Assembly (NCBI RefSeq): GCF_012524205.1
Contig: NZ_JABACI010000004.1
Span: forward strand, 558,001 to 622,000
Direction: 5' to 3'
Source: Microbacterium salsuginis
GTDB lineage: Bacteria > Actinomycetota > Actinomycetes > Actinomycetales > Microbacteriaceae
DNA: 64,000 nucleotides
Positions 19,401-26,824 of the stretch are shown here, piece after piece. The translations under genes and the position numbers were made by a program. Positions within the stretch are counted from its first letter, which is position 1. Each line of letters opens with the position of its first letter. The notes below the pieces were generated by a model. It saw only the letters and a program-made list of their open reading frames with translations, searched no databases and was not told the origin of the DNA.

Positions 19401-19529
19401 TGGCGGAACGCCTATATCCCCGCCGACGGACGGTTCGACCTGACGTGCTTCTTCGGAAACCCGGGGTACCAGGTCTGGGTGGACATACAAGGGGGGACAC
19501 CCGGCAGTTCCGCGCCCATCGTGTGGTAG
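13440..19529 (+). CDS. Giant cadherin/Ig-like and fibronectin type III surface protein A
   Basis: 2,029 residues. An N-terminal basic stretch and one hydrophobic segment (about 14-34, ASAGAVTAAAVVVTTLAFIY) form a signal anchor without an obvious signal peptidase site. Residues 40-380 are a beta-rich, propeller-like head. About 390-1460 hold roughly eleven cadherin/Ig-like repeats, several with the calcium-type motif NDSDPDGD. About 1463-1930 hold five fibronectin type III domains. The last 90 residues form a small four-Cys domain (CEHSSC...YQVRCND...LTCFFG). A Ser/Glu/Thr linker near 360-390 looks flexible. ATG 13440 is preferred over in-frame ATG 13413 because AGGAGG lies between them and the paralogue starts at the matching residue. 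Role inferred: extended cell-wall or adhesion fibre. Closely paralogous to the next gene. Confidence 0.88.
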   Translation: MRLFAGLRARPRALASAGAVTAAAVVVTTLAFIYEGLPTTEVDLHDGGVWVTKESALLVGHFNHESQVLDAGLRTVSDDYDILQSGSTVLVMDEADSTLAVVDPANVALGEPVDLPGAAKAVLGGQTLAVLDTASGDLWVAPAQSAGSLKVQGNDPLVNLGKGADAAVGVDGTVYAVAPASGEVVIVRTDAEGEPAEPERRTVEGLPEAAAASITVVGDQPVVLDADTGTVYLNGSQVPVKGATVLQQPSTAADVVAVATSSQLVNVPLDGSKPQEVDAGGEGSPAPPVFLDGCTYAAWSGSGRFLRDCAGDADDLETDVAGIEPTSVLRFRVNRDVIVLNDVIGGATWMAAEDLRRVDNWEEITPPEGESEEDERTSEDTTETTLPERSDVNTPPTAADDDFGVRPGRTTMLAVLDNDSDPDGDILTARVTGDGPSFGEIQAVENGRALQIAVPEDATGSTSFTYEITDGRGGSDTATVDLTVHGWDVNEAPKAKRVTTVAVEAGGVVTYNLLPDWYDPDGDDVFLKSAVAADGDESDFTSDGRVTFRAVGGTQGRKDVPVVVSDGTDDATGDVRFDVKPIGTTVPVTNADYVVVRAGQTATVSPLLNDVSSTREPLRLARVDEVDGATIAPDYPNKTFSFRADTAGTYYVQYLVAAGVQPVPGLVRVDVIEQGETDLPPVAVRDVALLPSGGEVLVDVLQNDSDPNGGILVVQSVTVEPGAGIAVAVLNHETLRITDQAALAQQVRVSYRISNGSQQAEADVIVIPVPAPAQLRPPVANDDTAVVRAGDVVTIPVLDNDYHPNNDAMHVAPQLVEPLPEPESGEIFVSQDTVRFRASDEPGTVYATYEVVDSTGQKDAGYITIQVVPVNAETNAVPRPRDITSRVLSGSRVRIGVPLDGIDGDGDSVELVGVDTPPGKGRIVETGSDYLVYEAFGDTAGVDGFTYRVRDRLGAEATATIRVGIAPPESANQSPYAVKDSVVMRPGRSVAVPVMANDSDPDGDRIDLISNALVLSDEDGLEAEVKGGRVVVTSPDQPVETSLQYSIKDERGARATAVLQITVAEDVPLLPPIARDDYVRAADVEDGLADVDVLGNDEDPDGTIDALTVTIADAATRVRADGTVQVTLRDDSQLIQYTLTDEDGNEASAFIHVPGLLKLPPTLTTTAPIEVRSGETIEIPLSEHVRAVDGGRVIVTEAAKVTAAHSNGASLIKDEATLVYTSASDYFGDDAITFEVTDGTGPDDPAGRTATLTLPITVLPPENQQPTFANGQMDVAPGEEASSLDLAALTDDPDPDDLAGMQYEIVGGSPDGMTASIEGGELRVSAAADTPKGSAATIALRITDGVTDPVDGSVNVRVTASTRPLPTANDDVIDEAHQGKTQNVAVLANDFNPFEGDGKPLKITTASVDTGDGTAKVTGESIEVTPDESFFGTMVVRYRVQDATADVDREVEGRIRLTVQGRPDAPGTPTVSSVQDRTVVMSWTPPADNGAEITGYTVSSTSGAYSKKCPATTCTLDGLTNNVEYNFTVIATNRVGDSDPSAPSATARPDARPDTPQAPTLGFGDRSLKVAWVTPPTPGSPVESFNLQISPAPPSGVSLKAQVTGNSLVWEGLENGVSYQVQVQAVNRAPEPSSWSAWSLGEIPAKAPDAPAAPTMNRLDPVGSQSQLEVVWTPPASNGDAISAYQVQVLHGGAVTNTIDVSGSATRQVVNVPNSTTSYAFKVRAQNKAGWGAWSAASEPMRAVGVPGSPTNVTLSTPDPDSSVLVTYTNAPGNGTDQSEMSYEYSLNNGPWMALLNGNKISGLSTSTDYTVRMRASVRYGTIDFDDGYSYSSEPSAVSNSVRPYGPVNTPGASASANGTTITYSWSAPADNGRTIQVMQVNINGEGWKNVGRTGSESRSLGYSTTSSIQVKAMDTEGQWSAVATASATTMARPQPTATTAKGASGYWPGQCEHSSCARISVDVTNFAAGNYQVRCNDNEPSDGPGTWRNAYIPADGRFDLTCFFGNPGYQVWVDIQGGTPGSSAPIVW

Positions 19530-19558
19530 CAGCCCCGGTCGCGACGGACGGACGCGGC

Positions 19559-19578
19559 CATGGGTGTTTGTCCCCATC
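19559..19578. promoter_or_regulatory. Palindrome upstream of giant gene B (copy 2)
   Basis: CATGGGTGTTTGTCCCCATC, a copy of the site at 13244. The ATGGG/CCCAT arms and most of the centre are kept, while the outermost G is lost. It marks the left edge of the duplicated segment: upstream sequences differ completely. Confidence 0.5.
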
Positions 19579-19652
19579 GATGCCGCTGACCAGCCAGAAT
19601 ATGCTCGCCTGAGCCGATCGGCCTGCGACGGGCGACTCTCAGACGTCCGGGT

Positions 19653-19658
19653 TAGGCT
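19653..19658 (+). promoter_or_regulatory. -10 box for giant gene B and the downstream operon
   Basis: TAGGCT in GGGTTAGGCTGAG, as in copy A. The predicted leader is about 85-90 bases. It probably drives gene B and the eight genes after it. Confidence 0.5.
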
Positions 19659-19749
19659 GAGTCGTTCCCCTTTGTCTTCAGTGAGCGCCCGACCCCTTCA
19701 GGCGCGACCCCACCAGTAGACGCACACGCCCCGGAGGAGGCCGAGGTCC

Positions 19750-22700
19750 ATGAGGTCTTCCGCGTGGCTCCGTGCCCGGCCCCGCACCCTCGCGTCGGCC
19801 GGAGCGGTCACGGCTGCGGCGGTCACCCTCACGACCTTGGCCTTCGTCTACCAGGGCCTTCCCACCACCGAAGTAGATCTTCACGACGGCGGCGTGTGGG
19901 TCACGAAGCAGTCGGCCCTCCTCGTGGGGCATTTCAACCACGAGTCGCAGGTGCTCGACGGCGGCCTTCGTGCCAGCAGCGACGAGTACGACATCCTCCA
20001 GTCGGGTGAGAACGTGCTCGTCGTCGATGAGGCCGGCTCGAGCGTCGCGGTGGTCGACCCGGCGATGGTCTCGATGGCCGAAGCCGCGAACATCCCGGGC
20101 GGGGCGAAGGTCGAGCTCGGAGGATCGACGGTGGCCATCCTCGATCAGAGCTCCGGCGACCTGTGGGTCGTTCCGTCGGCCGGCGTCGGCTCGTTCCAGA
20201 TCGAGGGCACCGATCCGGCCGCGAACGTCGGCGAGGGGTCGGATGTCACGGTCGGCGTCGACGGCGTGGTCCACGCGGTCTCGGCCGAGACGAGCGAAGT
20301 CGTCACCCTGCGGCTGCAGGAGGACGGCACGCCGTCGGATCCGGTGAGGACTGGGCTCGGAGACCTTCCGGGCGACGCGGAGCTGTCGATCTCGGCCGTC
20401 GGCGAACGTCCCGTGGTGCTGGACGCATCGACCGGCACCGCCTACGCCGACGGTCGTTCCTTCGCCGTGGAGGGGGCGCGCGACGGGGTGCTGCAACAGC
20501 CCTCGGCAGCGGCGGAGGGCTTCACCATCGCGACGGACGGTGCGCTCGCTCGCGTCCCGTTCGACGGCGCCGAGCCCAAGGTCGTCGGCGCGGGATCCAA
20601 AGGGTCTCCGGCCGCTCCGGTCTGGCTCGAGGGCTGCGCCTACGGCGCATGGAGCGGATCGGCGCGCTTCGTGCGCGACTGCCTGGGCGACGACGACGAC
20701 CTCACGAGCGACATCGACGGCGTCGACGCCGCCTCGGTGCTGAAGTTCCGCGTCAACCGCGACGTCATCGTGCTCAACGACATCGTCGGCGGCGCGACGT
20801 GGCTGGCATCGGAGAGCCTGCAGCGCGTGGACAACTGGGAGGAGATCACTCCCCCCGAAGAGGCGACAGAAGAGAACGAGGAGACCACCGAGGAGACGGT
20901 CGAGACGACCACTCCCGAGCGCTCCGAGATCAACACGCCGCCGGTCGCGACCGACGACGACCTCGGTGTGCGCCCGGGGCGGACCACGATTCTGCCGCTG
21001 CTCGACAACGACAGCGATCCCGACGGCGATGTGCTCACGGCGCAGGTCGTCGACGGCGGCCCGTCCGTCGGCGACGTGCAGTCGATCGACAACGGCCGCG
21101 CACTGCAGATCGCGATCCCGGAGGATGCCTCCGGCTCGACCTCCTTCACCTATGAGATCTCGGACGGCCGCGGCGGCACCGACACCGCCACCGCGTCGCT
21201 GACGGTCCGCGGCTGGGACGTGAACGCGGCCCCGACGCAGAAGCGCGTCACCACGGTCACGGTGGAATCCGGCGGGACGGTCACCTACAACGTGCTGCCC
21301 GACTGGATCGACCCCGACGGCGACGATGTCTTCCTGAGCGGGGTGGTGCCTGCCGAGGGAGACGAGGCCGACTTCACGTCGGATGGACGCATCACCTACC
21401 GTGCGGTGGGCGGCGTGCAGGGGCGCAAGGACGTAGAGATCGTCGTGTCGGACGGCATGGAGGCGGCCACGGGAACCGTGCGCTTCGACGTGCGTCCCGT
21501 GGGCTCGACGGTACCGATCACGAACGCCGACTACGTGGCGGTGCGTGTCGGCCAGACCGCGACGGTCTCGCCGCTTGCGAACGACACCAGTTCCGGCCGC
21601 GAGCCGCTGCGCCTGACCCGCGTCGATCCCGTGCCGGGTGCCGAGCTGGCCCCCGACTACGCGAACAAGACATTCACGTTCACGTCGGCGACCCCAGCCA
21701 CGTATTACGTCCAGTACCTGGTGGCGGCGGGCGCCAACGCTGTCCCCGGGATCGTCCGCGTGGACGTGCTCCCGGAGGGCGAGACGAATGTCCCGCCGGT
21801 GGCGGTGAGGGACGTCGCGCTCCTTCCCAGCGGCGGCGAAGTCCTCGTCAACGCGCTGACGAACGACTCCGACCCCTCGGGCGGCATCCTCGTCATCCAA
21901 TCGGTGACGGTCGAGCCCAACTCGGGCATCGCCGTGGCCGTGCTCAACCACGAGACGCTCCGCATCAGCGACCAGGCGGCTCTGTCGGAGCAGGTCCGGA
22001 TCTCGTATCGCATCTCGAACGGCTCGCAATCCGCCGAGGGAGACGTCATCGTCATCCCGATCCCCGCGCCGGCACAGCTTCGTCCGCCGGTGGCAAACGA
22101 CGATCAAGTCGTGGTGCGCGCGGGCGATGTCGTGAACATCCCGGTGCTCGACAACGACTATCACCCGAACAACGACGCGATCCATGTCGCTCCCGAACTC
22201 GTGGCGCCGCTGCCCGAGCCGGAGAAGGGCGAGATCTTCGTCTCGCAGGACACGGTGCGCTTCCGCGCCTCGGATGAACCGGGGACCGTCTATGCGACGT
22301 ACGAGGTCGTCGACAGCACGGGGCAGAAGGACGCGGGCTACATCACGATCCAGGTGCTGCCCGTCAACGCCGAGACGAACGCCGCCCCGCGCCCGCGCGA
22401 CCTCACATCGCGCGTCCTCGGCGGCAGCCGTGTGCGCATCACGGTGCCGCTGGACGGAATCGATGCCGACGGCGACTCGGTGCGGCTGGTGGGCATCGCC
22501 TCCTCGCCCGAGAAGGGCCGGATCATCGAGACCGGCTCGGACTACATGATCTACGAGGCCTTCGACGACACCGCCGGGGTGGATGCCTTCACTTATCGCG
22601 TGCGCGATCGCCTGGGCGCCGAGGCGACCGCGTCGATCCGCGTGGGGATCGCACCGGCCGAGGGCGTCAACCAGGCGCCGTACGCCGTGAAGGACGCCGT

Positions 22701-25700
22701 CGTGATGCGACCGGACCGCCGCGTCGCGGTGCCGGTGCTCGAGAACGACTCCGATCCCGACGGCGACGAGTACTGGGTGCTGAAGAACGGCCTGATCCTG
22801 CCCGACGTCGACGGACTCGCGGCGAAGGTCGACGGCAACCGGGTCACCGTGACGTCGCCGTCCGAGCCCACCGAGACGTCGCTGCAGTACACGATCCGCG
22901 ACGCTCGGGGCGCCCAGGCGAAGGCCGTCGTGCAGATCACCGTCTCGGAGGACGTGCCCTTGCTGGCACCGATCGCGCGCGACGACTACGTGCGCGCACA
23001 GGATGTCGAGGAAGACACCGTCGAGCTCGAGGTCCTCGCCAACGACGAGGATCCGGACGGCACGCTCGACGACCTCGACGTGACGGTGTCCGACCCCGGC
23101 GCGCGCGTGCGCGCCGACGGCACGGTCAGCATCACGCTGGGCGAAGAGGACCGGCTGATCACGTACACGATCACCGACCAGGACGGGAACGCGGCATCCG
23201 CCTTCATCCACGTCCCCGCGCTGTCGTCGCTGCCGCCGAGCCTCATCTCCACCGATCCGGTCGAGGTCGCCAGCGGCGAGACCGTCGAGATCGCACTGGC
23301 CGACCACGTGCGCGCCGTCGGCGACGCCAAGGTCGTCGTCACCGAGGCGGCGAAGGTCACCGCGGCGCACAGCGACGGTTCTTCGCTCGTGAAGGACCAG
23401 ACCACCCTCGTCTACACGTCGGCCCAGGGCTACTTCGGTCCCGACGCGATCACGTTCGAAGTGACCGACGGCACCGGTCCCGACGATCCCGAGGGCCGCA
23501 AAGCGACGCTCACGCTGCCGATCACCGTGCTGCCGCCCGAGAACCAGCAGCCGACGTTCATCAACGGGCAGATGGATGTCGCGCCCGGCGAGGACCCCGC
23601 CGTGCTGGATCTGCTCGGCCTCACGACCGATCCCGACCCCGAGGATCTCGAAGACATGCGCTACGAGATCGTCGGCGGCTCGCCAGACGGCATGTCGGCC
23701 TCGGTCGATGACCAGGAGCTGCGTGTGAGCGCCGACGCGGGCACGCCGAAGGGCTCGGCCGCCACCATCCGCCTGCGCATCGACGACGGCACGACCGAGC
23801 CGGTCGAGGGCGTCGTCAACGTGCGCGTCACCGCGTCGACACGAGAACTCCCGACGGCGAACGACGACATCGTCGAGGAGGCGCACCAGGGCAAGACGGT
23901 CACCGTCCCGGTGCTCGCCAACGATGTCAACCCGTTCCCCGACACCCCGCTCGAGATCACGACCGCCCTGGTCGAAACCGGCCAGGGCCAGGTCGAGGTC
24001 GCCGGCGACGAGGTGCGCGTCACGCCCAACGAGACCTTCTTCGGCACGATGGTCGTGCGCTATCGCGTGCAGGATGCCACGAACGACCCCGACCGCGAGG
24101 TCGAGGGCCGCATACGCCTCACCGTCCAGGGCAAGCCCGACGCCCCGGGCACGCCGACCGTCGCCAGCGTGCAGGACCGCACCGTCGTGCTGTCGTGGAC
24201 GCCGCCGGCCAACAACGGCGCCGAGATCGAGCAGTACGTCGTGACGTCGACGGCCGGGAACTACGAGAAGGTCTGTCTTGCGACGACGTGCACGCTCGAC
24301 GGCCTGACGAACAACGTGGAGTACAACTTCACGGTCGTCGCCGAGAACCGCGTCGGCCCGTCCGAGCCGTCGGCGCCCTCTGAGACGGCGCGCCCCGACG
24401 CCCGCCCTGATACGCCCAACCCGCCGACCCTGGTGTACGGCGACCGCAGTCTGCAGGTCGCCTGGGTCACCCCCTCGACCCCGGGCTCGCCCGTCGAGAC
24501 GTTCACGCTCGAGATCTCGCCGGCGCCGCCGTCGGGCATCGCGCAGAAGACGGCCGTCACCGGCAATGCGCTCGTCTGGGAGGGACTCGAGAACGGCACC
24601 GCGTATCAGGTCCGCGTGCAGGCGCACAACCGCGCGCCCGAGCCGTCGAGCTGGAGCGGGTGGTCGGCGAGCGAGATCCCCGCGCGCGCGCCGGATGCCG
24701 CCGGAGCCCCGTCGGTCGAGCGTCTCGACCCTGTCGGAAGCCAGGCTCAGATGCGTGTGTCGTGGAGCCCGCCCGCCAACAACGGCGACGCGATCGCCGA
24801 GTATCGCCTCAACGTCATCCGCGGTGGCGCGGTGGTGCGGACGATCAATGCGATCCCGGGCGGCCAGACTTCGCAGGCGCTCGCGATCGACGCGTCGACC
24901 ACCGACTACACGTTCACCGTGGCCGCCCGCAACAAGGCCGGCTGGGGAGCGGACAGCGCCCCCTCGTCGCCACGCCGCGCCTTCGTCGCGCCGGGAGCGC
25001 CGACGAATGTACGGGCGACCGAGGGCGACCGGTCGCTCACCGTGACGTACAACGGCGCCCCGGGCAACGGCGCGAACGCGAACGAACTGGCGTACGAGTT
25101 CTCCCTGAACGGCGGCGGGTGGCAGGCGCTACCTGGCAGCGGCACCATCGGCGGGCTCAACAACGGCACGACCTATACGGTGCGCCTGCGGGCGTACACC
25201 GCGATGGACGGCGTGCGGTACAACGGCGCCGAGTCGGCGCCGTCGAACCAGGTGATCCCGTACGGACCGGTGCGGACCCCCGGGGCGACCGCTCGGGCAA
25301 ACGGAACGTCCATCACCTACGGGTGGTCTGCTCCGGCCGAAAACGGCCGCACGATCCAAGTGATGCAGATCAGCATCAACGGCAGCGCGTGGGAGAACGT
25401 CGGACGCACAGGCAACCGCACGGTCGACCATGGGTATAACTTCACGGGCACGATCAGGGTGCGGGCCATGGATACGGCGCAACAGTGGTCCGATGTAGCC
25501 TCGGCGTCCGACCGTACGGCCGCGCCACCCCAGCCGAAGGTATGGGTCAGTCGCGGACAGTCTGCGCAGGGCCAGCCGAACTGCGGCTCCGACGCGTGCG
25601 CCTTCTTCGTGGTGAACACGGAGAACTTCCCTGCCGGCGACTACCAGGTCCACTGCAACGCGACCGGACCGTACGGCGGCACTCCCTTCGCGGGCGGATC

Positions 25701-25818
25701 GGTCCGTTCGCTCAAGGCAAACGGCCAGACGCAGATCGGCTGCTATTTCGGTGACGCGGGCGAGCAGGTCTGGGTCACCATCGACGGCTGGGGCACGTCC
25801 GAGAGACGTACCTGGTGA
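19750..25818 (+). CDS. Giant cadherin/Ig-like and fibronectin type III surface protein B
   Basis: 2,022 residues and colinear with protein A along almost its whole length: the same anchor (ASAGAVTAAAVTLTTLAFVY), head, about eleven Ig/cadherin repeats, five FnIII domains (from about residue 1463) and a C-terminal four-Cys domain (CGSDAC...YQVHCNA...IGCYFG). The block around LRPPVANDD to PRPRD is almost identical between the two, while the last FnIII domains and C-terminus have diverged most. The ATG follows GGAGGAGG by about nine bases. The gene ends 34 bases before the MoxR gene and is likely the first gene of that operon. Exported and cell-anchored by inference; ligand unknown. Confidence 0.88.
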   Translation: MRSSAWLRARPRTLASAGAVTAAAVTLTTLAFVYQGLPTTEVDLHDGGVWVTKQSALLVGHFNHESQVLDGGLRASSDEYDILQSGENVLVVDEAGSSVAVVDPAMVSMAEAANIPGGAKVELGGSTVAILDQSSGDLWVVPSAGVGSFQIEGTDPAANVGEGSDVTVGVDGVVHAVSAETSEVVTLRLQEDGTPSDPVRTGLGDLPGDAELSISAVGERPVVLDASTGTAYADGRSFAVEGARDGVLQQPSAAAEGFTIATDGALARVPFDGAEPKVVGAGSKGSPAAPVWLEGCAYGAWSGSARFVRDCLGDDDDLTSDIDGVDAASVLKFRVNRDVIVLNDIVGGATWLASESLQRVDNWEEITPPEEATEENEETTEETVETTTPERSEINTPPVATDDDLGVRPGRTTILPLLDNDSDPDGDVLTAQVVDGGPSVGDVQSIDNGRALQIAIPEDASGSTSFTYEISDGRGGTDTATASLTVRGWDVNAAPTQKRVTTVTVESGGTVTYNVLPDWIDPDGDDVFLSGVVPAEGDEADFTSDGRITYRAVGGVQGRKDVEIVVSDGMEAATGTVRFDVRPVGSTVPITNADYVAVRVGQTATVSPLANDTSSGREPLRLTRVDPVPGAELAPDYANKTFTFTSATPATYYVQYLVAAGANAVPGIVRVDVLPEGETNVPPVAVRDVALLPSGGEVLVNALTNDSDPSGGILVIQSVTVEPNSGIAVAVLNHETLRISDQAALSEQVRISYRISNGSQSAEGDVIVIPIPAPAQLRPPVANDDQVVVRAGDVVNIPVLDNDYHPNNDAIHVAPELVAPLPEPEKGEIFVSQDTVRFRASDEPGTVYATYEVVDSTGQKDAGYITIQVLPVNAETNAAPRPRDLTSRVLGGSRVRITVPLDGIDADGDSVRLVGIASSPEKGRIIETGSDYMIYEAFDDTAGVDAFTYRVRDRLGAEATASIRVGIAPAEGVNQAPYAVKDAVVMRPDRRVAVPVLENDSDPDGDEYWVLKNGLILPDVDGLAAKVDGNRVTVTSPSEPTETSLQYTIRDARGAQAKAVVQITVSEDVPLLAPIARDDYVRAQDVEEDTVELEVLANDEDPDGTLDDLDVTVSDPGARVRADGTVSITLGEEDRLITYTITDQDGNAASAFIHVPALSSLPPSLISTDPVEVASGETVEIALADHVRAVGDAKVVVTEAAKVTAAHSDGSSLVKDQTTLVYTSAQGYFGPDAITFEVTDGTGPDDPEGRKATLTLPITVLPPENQQPTFINGQMDVAPGEDPAVLDLLGLTTDPDPEDLEDMRYEIVGGSPDGMSASVDDQELRVSADAGTPKGSAATIRLRIDDGTTEPVEGVVNVRVTASTRELPTANDDIVEEAHQGKTVTVPVLANDVNPFPDTPLEITTALVETGQGQVEVAGDEVRVTPNETFFGTMVVRYRVQDATNDPDREVEGRIRLTVQGKPDAPGTPTVASVQDRTVVLSWTPPANNGAEIEQYVVTSTAGNYEKVCLATTCTLDGLTNNVEYNFTVVAENRVGPSEPSAPSETARPDARPDTPNPPTLVYGDRSLQVAWVTPSTPGSPVETFTLEISPAPPSGIAQKTAVTGNALVWEGLENGTAYQVRVQAHNRAPEPSSWSGWSASEIPARAPDAAGAPSVERLDPVGSQAQMRVSWSPPANNGDAIAEYRLNVIRGGAVVRTINAIPGGQTSQALAIDASTTDYTFTVAARNKAGWGADSAPSSPRRAFVAPGAPTNVRATEGDRSLTVTYNGAPGNGANANELAYEFSLNGGGWQALPGSGTIGGLNNGTTYTVRLRAYTAMDGVRYNGAESAPSNQVIPYGPVRTPGATARANGTSITYGWSAPAENGRTIQVMQISINGSAWENVGRTGNRTVDHGYNFTGTIRVRAMDTAQQWSDVASASDRTAAPPQPKVWVSRGQSAQGQPNCGSDACAFFVVNTENFPAGDYQVHCNATGPYGGTPFAGGSVRSLKANGQTQIGCYFGDAGEQVWVTIDGWGTSERRTW

Positions 25819-25852
25819 ACAACGAGATGCACATCGAAAGAGAGACACCCGC

Positions 25853-26824
25853 ATGACGATGACCCCCGAACAGGCCGCCTGGTTCCAGGGCACCTTCACG
25901 CGACTGGTCGACAACGTCGACCACGCGCTCATGGGCAAGCGCGAGGTCGTCGCCCTCGTGCTGTCGGCGATGCTCGCCGAAGGCCATGTGCTCCTCGAGG
26001 ACGCGCCGGGCACCGGCAAGACCAGCCTGGCGAAGGCGCTCGCCGCCACCGTGCAGGGCACGAGCAGCCGCATCCAGTTCACTCCCGACCTGCTGCCGTC
26101 GGACGTGACGGGCGTCACGATCTACGACCAGACCTCGCACAAGTTCGAGTTCCACCGTGGCCCCGTGTTCGCCTCGATCGTGCTCGCCGACGAGATCAAC
26201 CGTGCCTCGCCGAAGACACAGTCCGCGCTGCTCGAGGTCATGGAGGAGTCGCGGGTCACGGTCGACGGCGTGCCGCACGAGGTCGGCCGGCCGTTCCTGG
26301 TGATCGCGACGCAGAACCCGATCGAGCAGGCGGGCACCTACAAGCTGCCCGAAGCGCAGCTCGACCGCTTCCTCATCAAGACGTCGATCGGGTATCCCGA
26401 TCTCGCCGTGGCCGAACGCATCCTCGCGGGCGCCGCGGACCGCAACCCGTCCGCCCATCTGTCCGCGATCATCACGACGGGCGCGGTCGCCGACATGGCG
26501 GATCTCGCCGCCACGGTGCACGTCGACCCCGCCGTCCTGCGCTACACGGCTCAGCTCTCGCAGGCGACGCGCGAGGATGCCGCGACCCGTCTGGGCGTCT
26601 CGGTGCGCGGTTCGCTCTCGATGATCCGCATGGCCAAGGTCTTCGCCGCGGCGCAGGGCCGCCACTTCGTGCTGCCCGACGACGTCAAGACCCTCGCCGG
26701 CCCGGTGTGGACCCACCGCCTCGTGCTCGATCCCGAAGCCGAGTTCGCCGGCACGAGCGCCGAGACCGTGGTCGCACGTGTGCTCGAGGCAGTGGCCGCA
26801 CCGCAGGCGAGGTCCGCGGCCTGA
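25853..26824 (+). CDS. MoxR-family AAA+ ATPase
   Basis: 323 residues. Walker A EDAPGTGKTS (about 49-58), Walker B LADEINRASPKTQSALLEVMEE (about 112-133) and sensor ATQNPIEQAGTYKLPEAQLDRF are all classic MoxR motifs. MoxR proteins act as chaperone-like ATPases, usually with a DUF58/VWA partner, which is exactly the next gene here. Soluble. A purine-rich site (AAAGAGAG) lies 8 bases before the start. The stop overlaps the next start by three bases. Confidence 0.95.
   Translation: MTMTPEQAAWFQGTFTRLVDNVDHALMGKREVVALVLSAMLAEGHVLLEDAPGTGKTSLAKALAATVQGTSSRIQFTPDLLPSDVTGVTIYDQTSHKFEFHRGPVFASIVLADEINRASPKTQSALLEVMEESRVTVDGVPHEVGRPFLVIATQNPIEQAGTYKLPEAQLDRFLIKTSIGYPDLAVAERILAGAADRNPSAHLSAIITTGAVADMADLAATVHVDPAVLRYTAQLSQATREDAATRLGVSVRGSLSMIRMAKVFAAAQGRHFVLPDDVKTLAGPVWTHRLVLDPEAEFAGTSAETVVARVLEAVAAPQARSAA

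Noticed and set aside
19678..24627. 1,649-codon minus-strand frame opposite giant gene B
   Set aside because: Same antisense artefact. The + strand protein has clear repeats and domains, the minus one none.
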